Shown here piece after piece: positions 1 to 8,177 of a DNA stretch of 16,807 nucleotides. The notes under the pieces are model-generated. The model did no database searches. It was not told where the DNA came from and saw nothing but the letters and a program-made list of their open reading frames with translations. The stretch is from Oscillospiraceae bacterium (GTDB lineage Bacteria; Bacillota; Clostridia; Oscillospirales; Oscillospiraceae). The DNA is taken from positions 1-16,807 of the forward strand of contig JAFXBH010000056.1 in the NCBI GenBank assembly GCA_017521875.1, in the 5' to 3' direction. The stretch's first letter is position 1; the number at the start of each line of letters is the position of its first letter. Both the position numbers and the translations under genes were made by a program.

Positions 1-59
1 AAAAGAAAAACCACCCTCTTGGGGTGGTCTTTCTTTTTTGGTGGAGACTAATGGACTCG
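1..59. repeat. 59-bp direct repeat, copy 1 (tRNA-Val 3' end plus terminator)
   Basis: This stretch is identical over 59 bp to 152-210. Read on the minus strand it contains the last bases of tRNA-Val (the 3' side of the T arm, the acceptor 3' strand and ACCA) followed by the hairpin and T-rich tract that terminates the tRNA. The rest of a tRNA is missing, because beyond position 59 the sequence turns into an unrelated palindrome. The copy is cut by the window edge at position 1, so it may extend further left. It is either an attachment-site-like duplication of a tRNA end or one unit of a tandem array with a 151-bp period. Confidence 0.9.
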
Positions 60-133
60 CTTTTCTGCGGAAAAGCCACGGCGGTTGCAAGTGTCCACCG
101 GACACTTGCCAAGTGCCGCCTTTCGAGTCCATT
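50..133. repeat. Nested palindromic element next to tRNA-Val
   Basis: The outer arms AATGGACTCG (50-59) and CGAGTCCATT (124-133) are perfect inverted repeats, and both match the T-arm end of tRNA-Val. Inside lie a CTTTTC/GAAAAG hairpin (60-65 with 70-75), a GGCGG/CCGCC stem (80-84 with 116-120), and a perfect 10-bp stem GCAAGTGTCC/GGACACTTGC (87-96 with 100-109, loop ACC). An alternative CACTTG/CAAGTG pairing exists at 103-115. There is no reading frame. The layout resembles a non-coding mobile palindrome or a structured RNA, but I cannot name a family. Confidence 0.7.
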
Positions 134-150
134 TATTTGAATGCCATACC

Positions 151-189
151 AAAAAGAAAAACCACCCTCTTGGGGTGGTCTTTCTTTTT
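151..189 (-). terminator. Rho-independent terminator of tRNA-Val
   Basis: On the minus strand, just after the CCA end, ACCACCC (revcomp of 173-179) pairs with GGGTGGT (revcomp of 161-167) around a 5-nt loop, followed by a run TTTTTCTTTTT. The same hairpin is repeated at 10-28 as part of the 59-bp direct repeat. Confidence 0.85.
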
Positions 190-210
190 TGGTGGAGACT
201 AATGGACTCG
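152..210. repeat. 59-bp direct repeat, copy 2 (inside the intact tRNA locus)
   Basis: Identical to 1-59. This copy is continuous with the complete tRNA-Val gene, so it is probably the original. The match ends at position 210, inside the T loop of the tRNA: position 60 is C while the equivalent position 211 is A. Confidence 0.9.
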
Positions 211-266
211 AACCATCGACCTCATGCGTGTGAAGCATGCGCTCTAACCAGCTGAGCTAAGCCTCC
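190..266 (-). tRNA. tRNA-Val (anticodon CAC)
   Basis: Read on the minus strand this forms a full cloverleaf: acceptor GGAGGCT with AGTCTCC (one G-T pair), D stem GCTC/GAGC, anticodon stem CATGC/GCATG with loop TTCACAC, a 5-nt variable loop AGGTC, T stem GATGG/CCATT with loop TTCGAGT, discriminator A and an encoded CCA. The anticodon CAC (230-232 on the plus strand) reads GUG, hence valine. A near-consensus promoter lies upstream and a terminator follows directly. The last 20 nt of the mature part are duplicated at 1-59. Confidence 0.96.
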
Positions 267-282
267 TTGTGGAACGGATTTG

Positions 283-310
283 ATTATAGCACAATTTCAG
301 GAAAAGTCAA
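283..310 (-). promoter_or_regulatory. Sigma-A-type promoter of tRNA-Val
   Basis: Minus strand: TTGACT (-35, 305-310), 16-bp spacer, TATAAT (-10, 283-288). Transcription should start near 276, about 10 nt before the mature tRNA 5' end. The -35 box is only 10 bp from the -35 box of the opposing sfsA promoter. Confidence 0.85.
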
Positions 311-320
311 CACTTTTTCC

Positions 321-349
321 TTGGCAACGGGGCAAAAATCTGTTATTCT
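321..349 (+). promoter_or_regulatory. Probable promoter of sfsA
   Basis: TTGGCA (-35, 321-326), 17-bp spacer, TATTCT (-10, 344-349). The expected start near 356 leaves a leader of only about 17 nt that already holds the ribosome site AAAGGGGG (357-364). Confidence 0.6.
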
Positions 350-372
350 ATGGTGGAAAGGGGGCATAGCCA

Positions 373-1050
373 ATGGAATACGGAAAAATGGTATCTGGCA
401 CATTTCTGGCGCGACCTAACCGCTTTATTGCCCATATTATGATCGACGGCAACACAGAAGTCTGCCATGTAAAAAATACCGGCCGCTGCCGGGAACTGCT
501 CCCTGCCGGGGCAAAGGTGTGGTGTCTGGACACCCAATCTCCCACCCGCAAGACCCGCTACGACCTGATCGCCGTGGAAAAAGGCAACCGGCTGATCAAT
601 ATGGACTCCCAAGCCCCCAACACCGCCGCCAAGGAGTGGCTTCTCTCCGGCGGATTAGGAGAGATCAAAGACCTCCGCCCGGAACATACCCACGGAGAAT
701 CCCGCTTTGACTTTTCTTTTACCAAAGACGGCAAGCCCTGTTTTCTGGAGGTGAAAGGTGTCACCCTGGAAACAGACGGCATTTGCGCCTTCCCCGACGC
801 CCCCACCGCAAGAGGTGTCAAGCACCTGAAAGAACTGAAACGCCTGTGTGCCGATGGCTACGGTGCTTATGTGCTGTTCGTCATTCAAATGTCCAACGTA
901 CAATATCTTCACCCCAACGATGCTACTGACCCTGCCTTTGGAGCAGCCCTGCGGGAAGCCGCTGCCGCCGGTGTCAAGATTCTTGCTGTGGATTGCACAG
1001 TTACACCAGACTCTATGGCTCTGGGTAACCCTGTGGAAGTCCGACTGTAA
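373..1050 (+). CDS. sfsA: SfsA family DNA/RNA nuclease (sugar fermentation stimulation protein)
   Basis: A 225-residue protein with the usual SfsA length and layout. The N-terminal OB-like part carries VKNTGRCREL (33-42) and a TRKTRYDL stretch (58-65) typical of the family. The C-terminal half has the PD-(D/E)XK-type nuclease core: SRFDF (110-114), LEVK (125-128), then FPDAPTARG (140-148) and VLFVIQ (167-172). Family members bind DNA without clear sequence preference and were named for stimulating sugar use in E. coli; nuclease activity has been reported more recently, and its role in Firmicutes is unclear. The ATG at 373 is chosen because AAAGGGGG lies 8 nt upstream. The gene stands alone, converges on yerC and shares a bidirectional terminator with it. 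Confidence 0.93.
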   Translation: MEYGKMVSGTFLARPNRFIAHIMIDGNTEVCHVKNTGRCRELLPAGAKVWCLDTQSPTRKTRYDLIAVEKGNRLINMDSQAPNTAAKEWLLSGGLGEIKDLRPEHTHGESRFDFSFTKDGKPCFLEVKGVTLETDGICAFPDAPTARGVKHLKELKRLCADGYGAYVLFVIQMSNVQYLHPNDATDPAFGAALREAAAAGVKILAVDCTVTPDSMALGNPVEVRL

Positions 1051-1061
1051 CCAAATAAAAC

Positions 1062-1092
1062 TGCCGGGTACAACAGTACCCGGCACATTTTA
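1062..1092. terminator. Bidirectional terminator between sfsA and yerC
   Basis: A perfect 10-bp stem TGCCGGGTAC (1062-1071) / GTACCCGGCA (1076-1085) with loop AACA. It is followed by CATTTTATT on the plus strand and by a GTTTTATTT run on the minus strand, so it can stop transcription from both convergent genes. The yerC stop codon lies in its flank. Confidence 0.85.
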
Positions 1093-1359
1093 TTCTTGTT
1101 TCAGCAGTTTGGAATACCCTTCTCCGTACTGCACACACCGGGAGACCCGACTCAAAGTAGCAGAGGAGATATCCGATTCCGCCATCACCTGATTGTAGGT
1201 CTTGCCGGCCAACAACTGCTTGGCGGCATAGATCCGCTCAGCCATCTTCTCCACTTCTTTTTTCGTACACAAATCTTCAAACAGGATCTCACACTCCTCC
1301 GGCGTAGACAGGGACGCAATCACCCGGTAGAGTTCTGCAATTCGTTCTGATTTACTCAT
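1090..1359 (-). CDS. yerC: YerC/YecD family TrpR-related DNA-binding protein
   Basis: A small all-helical protein of 89 residues. LYRVIASLSTPEECEILFED (10-29) and the following LCTKKEVEKMAERI match the TrpR/YerC superfamily. The predicted helix-turn-helix is GKTYNQVMAESDISSATLSR (52-71), and RCVQYGEGY closes the domain. It should bind an operator in the cytoplasm; its ligand and targets are not known from the sequence. AGGAGG sits 8 nt before the ATG. It starts 15 nt after the ABC ATPase stop codon on the same strand, so it is probably transcribed with the importer, suggesting but not proving feedback control of amino acid uptake. Homologs in other Firmicutes often sit in unrelated contexts. 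Confidence 0.9.
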   Translation of the reverse strand: MSKSERIAELYRVIASLSTPEECEILFEDLCTKKEVEKMAERIYAAKQLLAGKTYNQVMAESDISSATLSRVSRCVQYGEGYSKLLKQE

Positions 1360-1374
1360 ATTCTCTACCTCCTG

Positions 1375-2124
1375 TTAAAAAGATTCCTGGAATCCCTGCA
1401 GGAAGGCTCTCGTCTTCTCGCTCTTGGGATTCTCAAACACTTCCTCCGGCGTACCCATCTCCTCGATCACACCGTCGGCCATATAGATGATCACATCCGC
1501 CACACTCTTGGCAAAATCCATTTCGTGGGTAACCACGATCATGGTTCTGTCCTCACCCTTCAGACCCTTAATGACCCGCAGCACCTCGCCGGTCAATTCC
1601 GGATCCAATGCGGAGGTAGGCTCATCAAAGCACAGCACCTCCGGATGCATCGCCCACGCCCGGGCAATGGCCACACGCTGTTGCTGACCGCCGGACAACT
1701 GCCAGGGGTAGGATGCCAGTTTGTCTGCAAGCCCCACTTTGGTCAATATCTCTTTACCCTGTGCCTCTAATTCTTCCGGTGTACCCTTCTTCAGCAGTGT
1801 AGGCGCAAGGGTCACATTTTGCAGCACATTATACTGAGGAAACAGGTTGAAATTTTGGAAGACCAAGCCGAAATGCAGCCGGTTTTCCCGCACCTGATCA
1901 TCGGTGTATTTTACACCGGCAGCAAACAGTTGCTTGCCGCCCACAACAATCTCGCCTTCATCCGGCGTCTCCAAAAAGTTCAGACATCGCAGCAGCGTCG
2001 TCTTGCCGCTGCCGGAGGAACCGATAATGGCCAGCACCTGTCCCTTTTCCAAAGCAAAACTAACGCCTTTCAGCACCTCTGTCTTGCCGAAATTCTTTTT
2101 AATATTCTTAACTTCCAGTACCAT
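1375..2124 (-). CDS. Polar amino acid ABC transporter, ATP-binding protein
   Basis: A 249-residue ATPase of the GlnQ/HisP class. It has Walker A GSSGSGKT (35-42), Q-loop Gln90 in FQNFNLF, signature LSGGQQQR (143-150), Walker B VLCFDE (163-168), the D-loop SALD, and the switch His200 in VTHEM. All catalytic motifs are intact and the length is normal. It should form a dimer that powers import through the permease encoded just upstream. Start ATG 2122-2124 follows the permease stop by 1 nt, with AGGAG inside the end of the permease gene, which points to translational coupling. The substrate cannot be fixed from the ATPase; the partner proteins place it in the amino acid uptake family. Confidence 0.95.
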   Translation of the reverse strand: MVLEVKNIKKNFGKTEVLKGVSFALEKGQVLAIIGSSGSGKTTLLRCLNFLETPDEGEIVVGGKQLFAAGVKYTDDQVRENRLHFGLVFQNFNLFPQYNVLQNVTLAPTLLKKGTPEELEAQGKEILTKVGLADKLASYPWQLSGGQQQRVAIARAWAMHPEVLCFDEPTSALDPELTGEVLRVIKGLKGEDRTMIVVTHEMDFAKSVADVIIYMADGVIEEMGTPEEVFENPKSEKTRAFLQGFQESF

Positions 2125-2125
2125 A

Positions 2126-2821
2126 TTAACTCCTGAAATAACTGAGTTTCTTTTCTACTCTGCCCAGTACGATGGTAAGCAATCCCACAAATACCAGATA
2201 GAATACGCCGGTGTAGAACAACGGCCAAACCAACGCCTTGGTTGCGGCCAATTCCTTGGCCTGCTTAATAATCTCACAAACCACGATACAGTTGGCCAGG
2301 GCAGTGTCTTTGATCAGGGTGATAATCTCGTTGGACATGGGAGGTACGATCCGCTGGATCACCTGTTTTAAAATGATATGGCGGAAAATCTGCCGTTTTG
2401 TCATACCCAGCACCTGACCTGCCTCATATTGTCCCTTGGAAATGCTCTCAATGCCACCTCGATAAATCTCAGAGAAATAACAGGCGTAGTTGATGGAAAA
2501 AGCGATGAGAACCGCTAAAATCCGTCCTGCGTCAGCAATCCCGTAGTTGGTAAAGAAGAACCGGTCCACTTTGCTGAACATAGGAAAATTAAACAACAAA
2601 CCCGGTACATAATAAATGATAAAAATCTGCAGCATCAGGGGAACACCCCGAACAATCCAGACCACGATTTTTGATATGGCTTTGACAGGTTTAAAACGGC
2701 TCATAGAGCAGAACGCAATCGGCAAACCCAGAGGCACGCCACAGATCAGCGTTACTGCGAAGATCAGCAAAGAGATCAGAAAGCCGTCAAACAGGAAAGC
2801 CGTAACTTCCATAAATGACAT
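2126..2821 (-). CDS. Polar amino acid ABC transporter, permease
   Basis: An inner-membrane permease of the HisM/GlnP type, 231 residues from the chosen start. Several hydrophobic segments are visible, beginning with FLISLLIFAVTLICG. The EAA-like coupling loop is present in the region EAGQVLGMTKRQIFRHIIL, which docks on the ATPase. VRGVPLMLQIF and NYACYFSEIYRGGI are typical of this family. An in-frame GTG at 2857 would add 12 residues but has no ribosome site and lies in the upstream hairpin. The ATG at 2819-2821 is preceded by GGAG with 8-nt spacing and is preferred. The gene lies 90 nt downstream of the binding-protein gene and 1 nt upstream of the ATPase gene. Confidence 0.93.
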   Translation of the reverse strand: MSFMEVTAFLFDGFLISLLIFAVTLICGVPLGLPIAFCSMSRFKPVKAISKIVVWIVRGVPLMLQIFIIYYVPGLLFNFPMFSKVDRFFFTNYGIADAGRILAVLIAFSINYACYFSEIYRGGIESISKGQYEAGQVLGMTKRQIFRHIILKQVIQRIVPPMSNEIITLIKDTALANCIVVCEIIKQAKELAATKALVWPLFYTGVFYLVFVGLLTIVLGRVEKKLSYFRS

Positions 2822-2858
2822 ATATGTTTCTCCAATAGTAACTTGTGATAAACCCACT

Positions 2859-2890
2859 GATAACCGCAGACGATGGTGTCTGCGGTTATC
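2859..2890 (-). promoter_or_regulatory. Intra-operon hairpin between binding-protein and permease genes
   Basis: A perfect 13-bp stem GATAACCGCAGAC (2859-2871) / GTCTGCGGTTATC (2878-2890) with a 6-nt loop. On the minus strand no T-run follows, so it is not a standard terminator. Hairpins in this position often protect the upstream mRNA so that more binding protein than permease is made. That role is an inference here. Confidence 0.7.
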
Positions 2891-2911
2891 GAGGAATTGT
2901 ATTAGGCTTAA

Positions 2912-3748
2912 TTACTTCTGATCAGCGAAGTCGGTAATAGCAGTATTGGCAACGCCATACTTGTCAGCCAGAGTAGCAATGGTGCCGTCCTTAGCCAGTG
3001 CATCCAACTGTGCGTTTACATTTGCAGTCAGTTCGCTGCCCTTCTTAAAGCCGATTGCGTAGTACTCTACATCGCTGGACAGTTCGTCAACGATCTTCAG
3101 GTCTGCGTAGTCGCCCTTGCCGCAGTAACTCTTAGCAAGTTGTGCGTCCAAAACTGCGAAATCAGCAGTGCCGCTGTTGACTTCCATCAGACAGTCAGTC
3201 TGGTAAGAGAAGGACTTGATGTTTGCGCCTTCAAAGGTCTTGCCGTAAGTCTCACCTGCAGAACCGCCTTCAGCAGCGCCGGACTTGCCGTTCAGGTCAG
3301 CAGCAGTAGCAATAGCGGAATCATTCTTAACCACGATCACCTGACGGTTTTCCATATAGTTGTAGGAGAAGTCAACCTTTTCTGCACGAGCAATGCCGTC
3401 ATCGTCAGAGGTGTTAGCGGTGAAACCGTTCCATACACAGTCAATCGCGCCGGAGTTCAGGTCGGTGTACTTAGCGCTCCAGTCGATTTCCTGGAAGATT
3501 ACCTTGTAACCCAGGTTGCCGAAAACTGCTTCAGCCAGTTCGGTATCGAAACCGACCAACTTGCCGCTTTCATCCTTGTAGTTCATGGGCTCGTAAATGG
3601 TGTAGCCAACAACTACGGTCTTTGCTTCTTCCTGGGGCTGGGTGTCGGAGGGGGTAGTGTTGTCATTGTTGGTTGCGGGCTTGGAGCAGCCGGCGAAACA
3701 AGCGGTCAGCATCAGGGCTGCCAAAAACAGAGCAATAATCTTTTTCAT
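2912..3748 (-). CDS. Polar amino acid ABC transporter, substrate-binding lipoprotein
   Basis: A 278-residue extracytoplasmic binding protein of the SBP_bac_3 family. The N-terminus MKKIIALFLAALMLTAC is a lipoprotein signal. LTAC (Cys17) fits the lipobox best; FAGC (Cys21) is a second candidate. A low-complexity Asn/Thr/Pro linker follows. The fold then shows YTIYEPMNYKDESGKLVGFD, LAEAVFGNLGYKV, and AIDCVWNGFTA, all typical of amino acid receptors. The frame stays open 46 codons upstream, but those codons have no signal-peptide character and run past the promoter. The ATG at 3746-3748 has AAAGGA at good distance. It should be anchored outside the membrane and deliver an amino acid (cystine- or polar-type, unresolved) to the permease. 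Confidence 0.94.
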   Translation of the reverse strand: MKKIIALFLAALMLTACFAGCSKPATNNDNTTPSDTQPQEEAKTVVVGYTIYEPMNYKDESGKLVGFDTELAEAVFGNLGYKVIFQEIDWSAKYTDLNSGAIDCVWNGFTANTSDDDGIARAEKVDFSYNYMENRQVIVVKNDSAIATAADLNGKSGAAEGGSAGETYGKTFEGANIKSFSYQTDCLMEVNSGTADFAVLDAQLAKSYCGKGDYADLKIVDELSSDVEYYAIGFKKGSELTANVNAQLDALAKDGTIATLADKYGVANTAITDFADQK

Positions 3749-3805
3749 AATTTTCATTTCCTTTCTTATTTGGAGGATTGCCTCCGTGTTTTGTTTGATG
3801 TCCGT

Positions 3806-3834
3806 ATTATACTTTACCAAATTAAAGTTGTAAA
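3806..3834 (-). promoter_or_regulatory. Promoter of the amino acid importer operon
   Basis: Minus strand: TTTACA (-35, 3829-3834), 17-bp spacer, TATAAT (-10, 3806-3811), with an A-rich stretch upstream that could act as an UP element. Start expected near 3799, giving a roughly 50-nt leader with a small GGAGG/CCTCC hairpin (3772-3785). ACTTTAC (3811-3817) and GTAAAGT (3830-3836) form an inverted repeat spanning the promoter core, a possible operator. Confidence 0.8.
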
Positions 3835-3935
3835 GTGTTTTTTTACATTTTTTTGCAACTTTGGCACATTGTACAATATTCACCACCGCTTTATCGCTTT
3901 ACTTTGGTGAAGTGTTATAATACGATCCCCCATTT

Positions 3936-3972
3936 CCCCAAAAAAGAAGGGCACACCGACCGGTGCGCCCTT
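3936..3972 (-). terminator. Terminator of the atp operon
   Basis: Minus strand: AAGGGCGCACCG pairs with CGGTGTGCCCTT (one G-T pair) as a tight hairpin at 3947-3972, followed by CTTTTTT. It lies 5 nt past the atpC stop codon. Confidence 0.9.
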
Positions 3973-3977
3973 TTCTT

Positions 3978-4381
3978 TTACTTAAATTCCGCTGCCCGCT
4001 GGCGAACCAGCGCTCTTTTCAGCCGTGCTTCCGCCAGACGCAAATCCGTGTCTGTGGAAGATTTATCCGCCATCACGGTCTTGGCCCGGACCTCAGACTT
4101 TTCCGCCCGGGCAACATCGATTTTATCTGCCCATTCAAAGGTGGTGGGCACCAATTTCACAGATCCTTTCAGTACAGACACCATTCCGCCGATGCAGGCG
4201 GCGTGGCGCTTGCCGCTTTCCGTCACCACGGTAGCAAGGCCCATACCCAGAGGGGCAACGCAGTTCATATGCCCTGCCATAATGCCCAGATCTCCGGTGG
4301 TGGTGCGAACGATCAGTTCCAGTACCTGCCCTTCAAATTGCAGGCCGTCGGGGGTTACAATGGTCAAAGGAAAGGTATTCA

Positions 4382-4382
<1 letters not shown>
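3978..4382 (-). CDS. atpC: F1Fo ATP synthase epsilon subunit
   Basis: A 134-residue central-stalk subunit. The N-terminal beta-sandwich starts MNTFPLTIVTPDGLQFEG, with GDLGIMAGHMNCVAPL in place of the usual GxxGxLPGH motif. The C-terminal part, from about residue 85, is a helical hairpin rich in Ala, Arg and Glu, the region that can inhibit ATP hydrolysis in other bacteria. An in-frame GTG lies 18 nt upstream, but the ATG at 4382 overlaps the atpD stop as TGATG and has AAGGGGC ahead of it, so it is preferred. It is the last gene of the operon. Confidence 0.95.
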
Positions 4383-5782
<1,400 letters not shown>

Positions 5783-5803
5783 TCAACTCCTCCGTTGTAT
5801 TGT

Positions 5804-6646
5804 CTAAGAGCCGGCCACGATCTCCGTAATCTCCTGGGTGATCGCTGCCTGCCGCGCCCGGTTGAACTGCAGACTTAATCCGTCAATCATTTCCTGGGCA
5901 TTCTGGGTAGCCGCATCCATAGCCGTGCGGCGAGCAGCCTGTTCTGCTGCACGGCTTTCGCACAGCGCACCATACAGTACGCCACCCAGATATTCCGGCA
6001 CAATGGTTTGGAATACCGTCTCACTGTCCGGCTCATAAATGATCTCCTGCCGGTCTCCTGCCGACCGGGAACGGTCCTTCTGCAGGGGCAGCAGTTGCAG
6101 ACATTTGGGCTCTTGAGAGAGAACAGACTGAAAATCCGTATATACCACGAACACACTGTCATATTCTCCTTTTAAAAAGCCCTTACATAATGTCTTGGCA
6201 ACGGAGAAACAATCGCCCATAGACACAGACTCTGCGTGGGTGTAAGTTTCTGTCAGCAATTTCTCCCCGTGATATCGCAGATAATCCGCGCCCTTTTTAC
6301 CGATGGGCAGTACCACAGTGTCCTTCTCCGCCCGGTGACTGACAAACAGTTTCAGCACATTGCTATTATATCCCCCGGCCAGACCTCTGTCGCCGGAAAT
6401 CACCACATAGGCCGCCTTGTCGCCTTTTCTGTCAGACAGATAGGGAGAGGTCAGTTCTCCGTTGGCTGCAACGATATCCCAAATGGTGGCATACAGCGTT
6501 TCAAAATAGGGCCGGCTGGCCAAGGCTTGTGCCTGGGTCTTCCGCAATTTGGCACTGGCCACCATTTCCATTGCTCTGGTGATCTGCCGGGTGGACTCCA
6601 TACTGCGGATCCTGTTTTTAATTTCCTTGGTAGATACACCTGCCAT
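5804..6646 (-). CDS. atpG: F1Fo ATP synthase gamma subunit
   Basis: The rotor shaft, 280 residues. The N-terminal helix STKEIKNRIRSMESTRQITR and its continuation AMEMVASAKLRK are the family hallmark. GDRGLAGGYNSNV (85-97) opens the Rossmann-like part, and the C-terminal helix carries NAQEMIDGLSLQFNRARQAA. Together the terminal helices form the coiled coil inside alpha3-beta3. AAGGAGG precedes the ATG, and the gap from the atpA stop is 12 nt. The central segment (roughly 180-215) is Ser/Arg-rich and poorly conserved, as usual. Confidence 0.97.
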   Translation of the reverse strand: MAGVSTKEIKNRIRSMESTRQITRAMEMVASAKLRKTQAQALASRPYFETLYATIWDIVAANGELTSPYLSDRKGDKAAYVVISGDRGLAGGYNSNVLKLFVSHRAEKDTVVLPIGKKGADYLRYHGEKLLTETYTHAESVSMGDCFSVAKTLCKGFLKGEYDSVFVVYTDFQSVLSQEPKCLQLLPLQKDRSRSAGDRQEIIYEPDSETVFQTIVPEYLGGVLYGALCESRAAEQAARRTAMDAATQNAQEMIDGLSLQFNRARQAAITQEITEIVAGS

Positions 6647-6658
6647 CGCAAATCCTCC

Positions 6659-8167
6659 TTAGAAGCCCATTTCAGTCAGCAGGCCGGTCAGCGCTTCCTT
6701 CAGCCGGATCTCGGTGGCTTCTTCCAACTTGCCGGTGGTCTCAATGACCTTCAGCACATCCTCATAGTTTGCATCCAAATACTCGAAGAGCCGTTTTTCA
6801 AACTCCGCAACCTGCTGCGCAGGTACGCTCTCCAAATAGCCGTTGACCACGGCATACAAAATACATACCTGCCGGTTTACATTCACCGGGGCATTGTTCT
6901 TCTGTTTCAGTACAGCCACGATCCGCTCACCCAAAGCCAGCCGGGCCTTGGTATCTGCGTCCAGGTCAGAGCCGAACTGGGCAAAACTCTGCAGTTCCCG
7001 ATACTGGGAATACAGCAGTTTCAGGCTGCCGGCTACCTTCTTCATAGCCTTGATCTGGGCAGCGCCGCCAACGCGGGACACGGAGATGCCCGGGTTGACT
7101 GCAGGCATCACGCCGGCGTTAAACAGTTCCGATTCCAGGAAGATCTGTCCATCGGTGATGGAGATCACATTGGTGGGAATATAGGCAGATACATCGCCTG
7201 CCTGCGTCTCGATAATCGGCAAAGCGGTCAAACTGCCGCCGCCGTTTTCTTTCGACATATGGGCAGCCCGTTCCAAAAGCCGGGAATGGAGATAAAACAC
7301 ATCACCGGGGTAGGCTTCCCGTCCGGGGGGACGACGGATCAGCAGAGAAATGGCACGATAGGCCACCGCATGCTTACTCAAGTCGTCATAAATCACCAGT
7401 ACATCCTTGCCTTGGTGCATAAAATGCTCACCCATGGCGCAGCCGGTGTAGGGCGCAATGTACTGCATAGGCGCCAGTTCGGAAGCGGTGGCGGATACCA
7501 CGATGGTGTAATCCATAGCGCCGCCCAGTTCCAGGGCGTTCACGATCTGGGCAACGGTAGACCGCTTCTGGCCGATGGCCACATAAATGCAGATCATATC
7601 CTTGCCCTTCTGATTCAGAATCGTATCGGTGGCAATGGTGGTCTTACCGGTCTGCCGGTCACCGATGATCAGTTCCCGCTGGCCCCGGCCAATGGGGATC
7701 ATGGAGTCGATGGCCTTGATACCGGTCTGCAACGGTACGCTCACCGGTTCCCGCTCGATGATACCGGGGGCAGGCGATTCGATGGGACGGTAGGTTTCCG
7801 CCTCGATAGGGCCTTTGCCGTCGATGGGCTCACCCAGCGCATTGACAACCCGGCCAATGAGACCGTTTCCCACCGGCACAGATACCACTTTACCTGTCCG
7901 CTTCACGGTGTCACCCTCTTTGATGCCGCTGTCGCTGCCCAAAACCACCAGAGACACCGTGTCCTCTTCCAGATTTTGTGCCATACCGAATGCGCCATTG
8001 GGGAACTCCACCAGTTCGCCGGCCATACACTTGTCAAGACCCGATACCTTGGCAATGCCGTCACCGGCCAAAATCACCGTACCGGTTTCGCTGGTCTGCA
8101 ATCTATTCTCGTAGTTCTTGATTTGACTACGGATAATTTTCGTAATCTCTTCCGGTCTTAATTCCAT
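6659..8167 (-). CDS. atpA: F1Fo ATP synthase alpha subunit
   Basis: A 502-residue non-catalytic nucleotide-binding subunit. The N-terminal beta-barrel is followed by the P-loop GDRQTGKT (169-176), Walker B VLVIYDD (256-262), and [10 protein letters not shown] (362-371) with the arginine finger Arg365 that reaches the catalytic site of beta. The helical C-terminal domain is complete. GAGAGG lies 7 nt ahead of the ATG, and 10 nt separate it from the atpH stop. Length and motifs are standard. Confidence 0.98.
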   Translation of the reverse strand: MELRPEEITKIIRSQIKNYENRLQTSETGTVILAGDGIAKVSGLDKCMAGELVEFPNGAFGMAQNLEEDTVSLVVLGSDSGIKEGDTVKRTGKVVSVPVGNGLIGRVVNALGEPIDGKGPIEAETYRPIESPAPGIIEREPVSVPLQTGIKAIDSMIPIGRGQRELIIGDRQTGKTTIATDTILNQKGKDMICIYVAIGQKRSTVAQIVNALELGGAMDYTIVVSATASELAPMQYIAPYTGCAMGEHFMHQGKDVLVIYDDLSKHAVAYRAISLLIRRPPGREAYPGDVFYLHSRLLERAAHMSKENGGGSLTALPIIETQAGDVSAYIPTNVISITDGQIFLESELFNAGVMPAVNPGISVSRVGGAAQIKAMKKVAGSLKLLYSQYRELQSFAQFGSDLDADTKARLALGERIVAVLKQKNNAPVNVNRQVCILYAVVNGYLESVPAQQVAEFEKRLFEYLDANYEDVLKVIETTGKLEEATEIRLKEALTGLLTEMGF

Positions 8168-8177
8168 AATTTTCCTC

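Noticed and set aside
1..150. A second, degenerate tRNA at the left edge
   Set aside because: Only the T-arm end, acceptor 3' strand and CCA are present. The sequence before them is a palindrome with no D arm or anticodon arm.
2822..2857. Longer permease start at GTG 2857
   Set aside because: It lies against the intra-operon hairpin with no ribosome site, while ATG 2821 has GGAG at 8 nt and begins a normal permease N-terminus.
3749..3886. N-terminal extension of the substrate-binding protein
   Set aside because: The extra 46 codons run through the promoter and leader and would hide the lipoprotein signal peptide.
3916..3921. TATAAT on the plus strand upstream of the importer promoter
   Set aside because: No -35 box at 16-18 bp (the nearest, TTATCG, is at 19 bp) and no gene follows on that strand; transcription would run antisense into atpC.
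6236..8161. Long plus-strand open frame (about 641 codons) opposite atpA and atpG
   Set aside because: It is a shadow of codon bias in the minus-strand ATP synthase genes, which have unmistakable motifs. The antisense product shows no domain and has His/Gln-rich, low-order composition.
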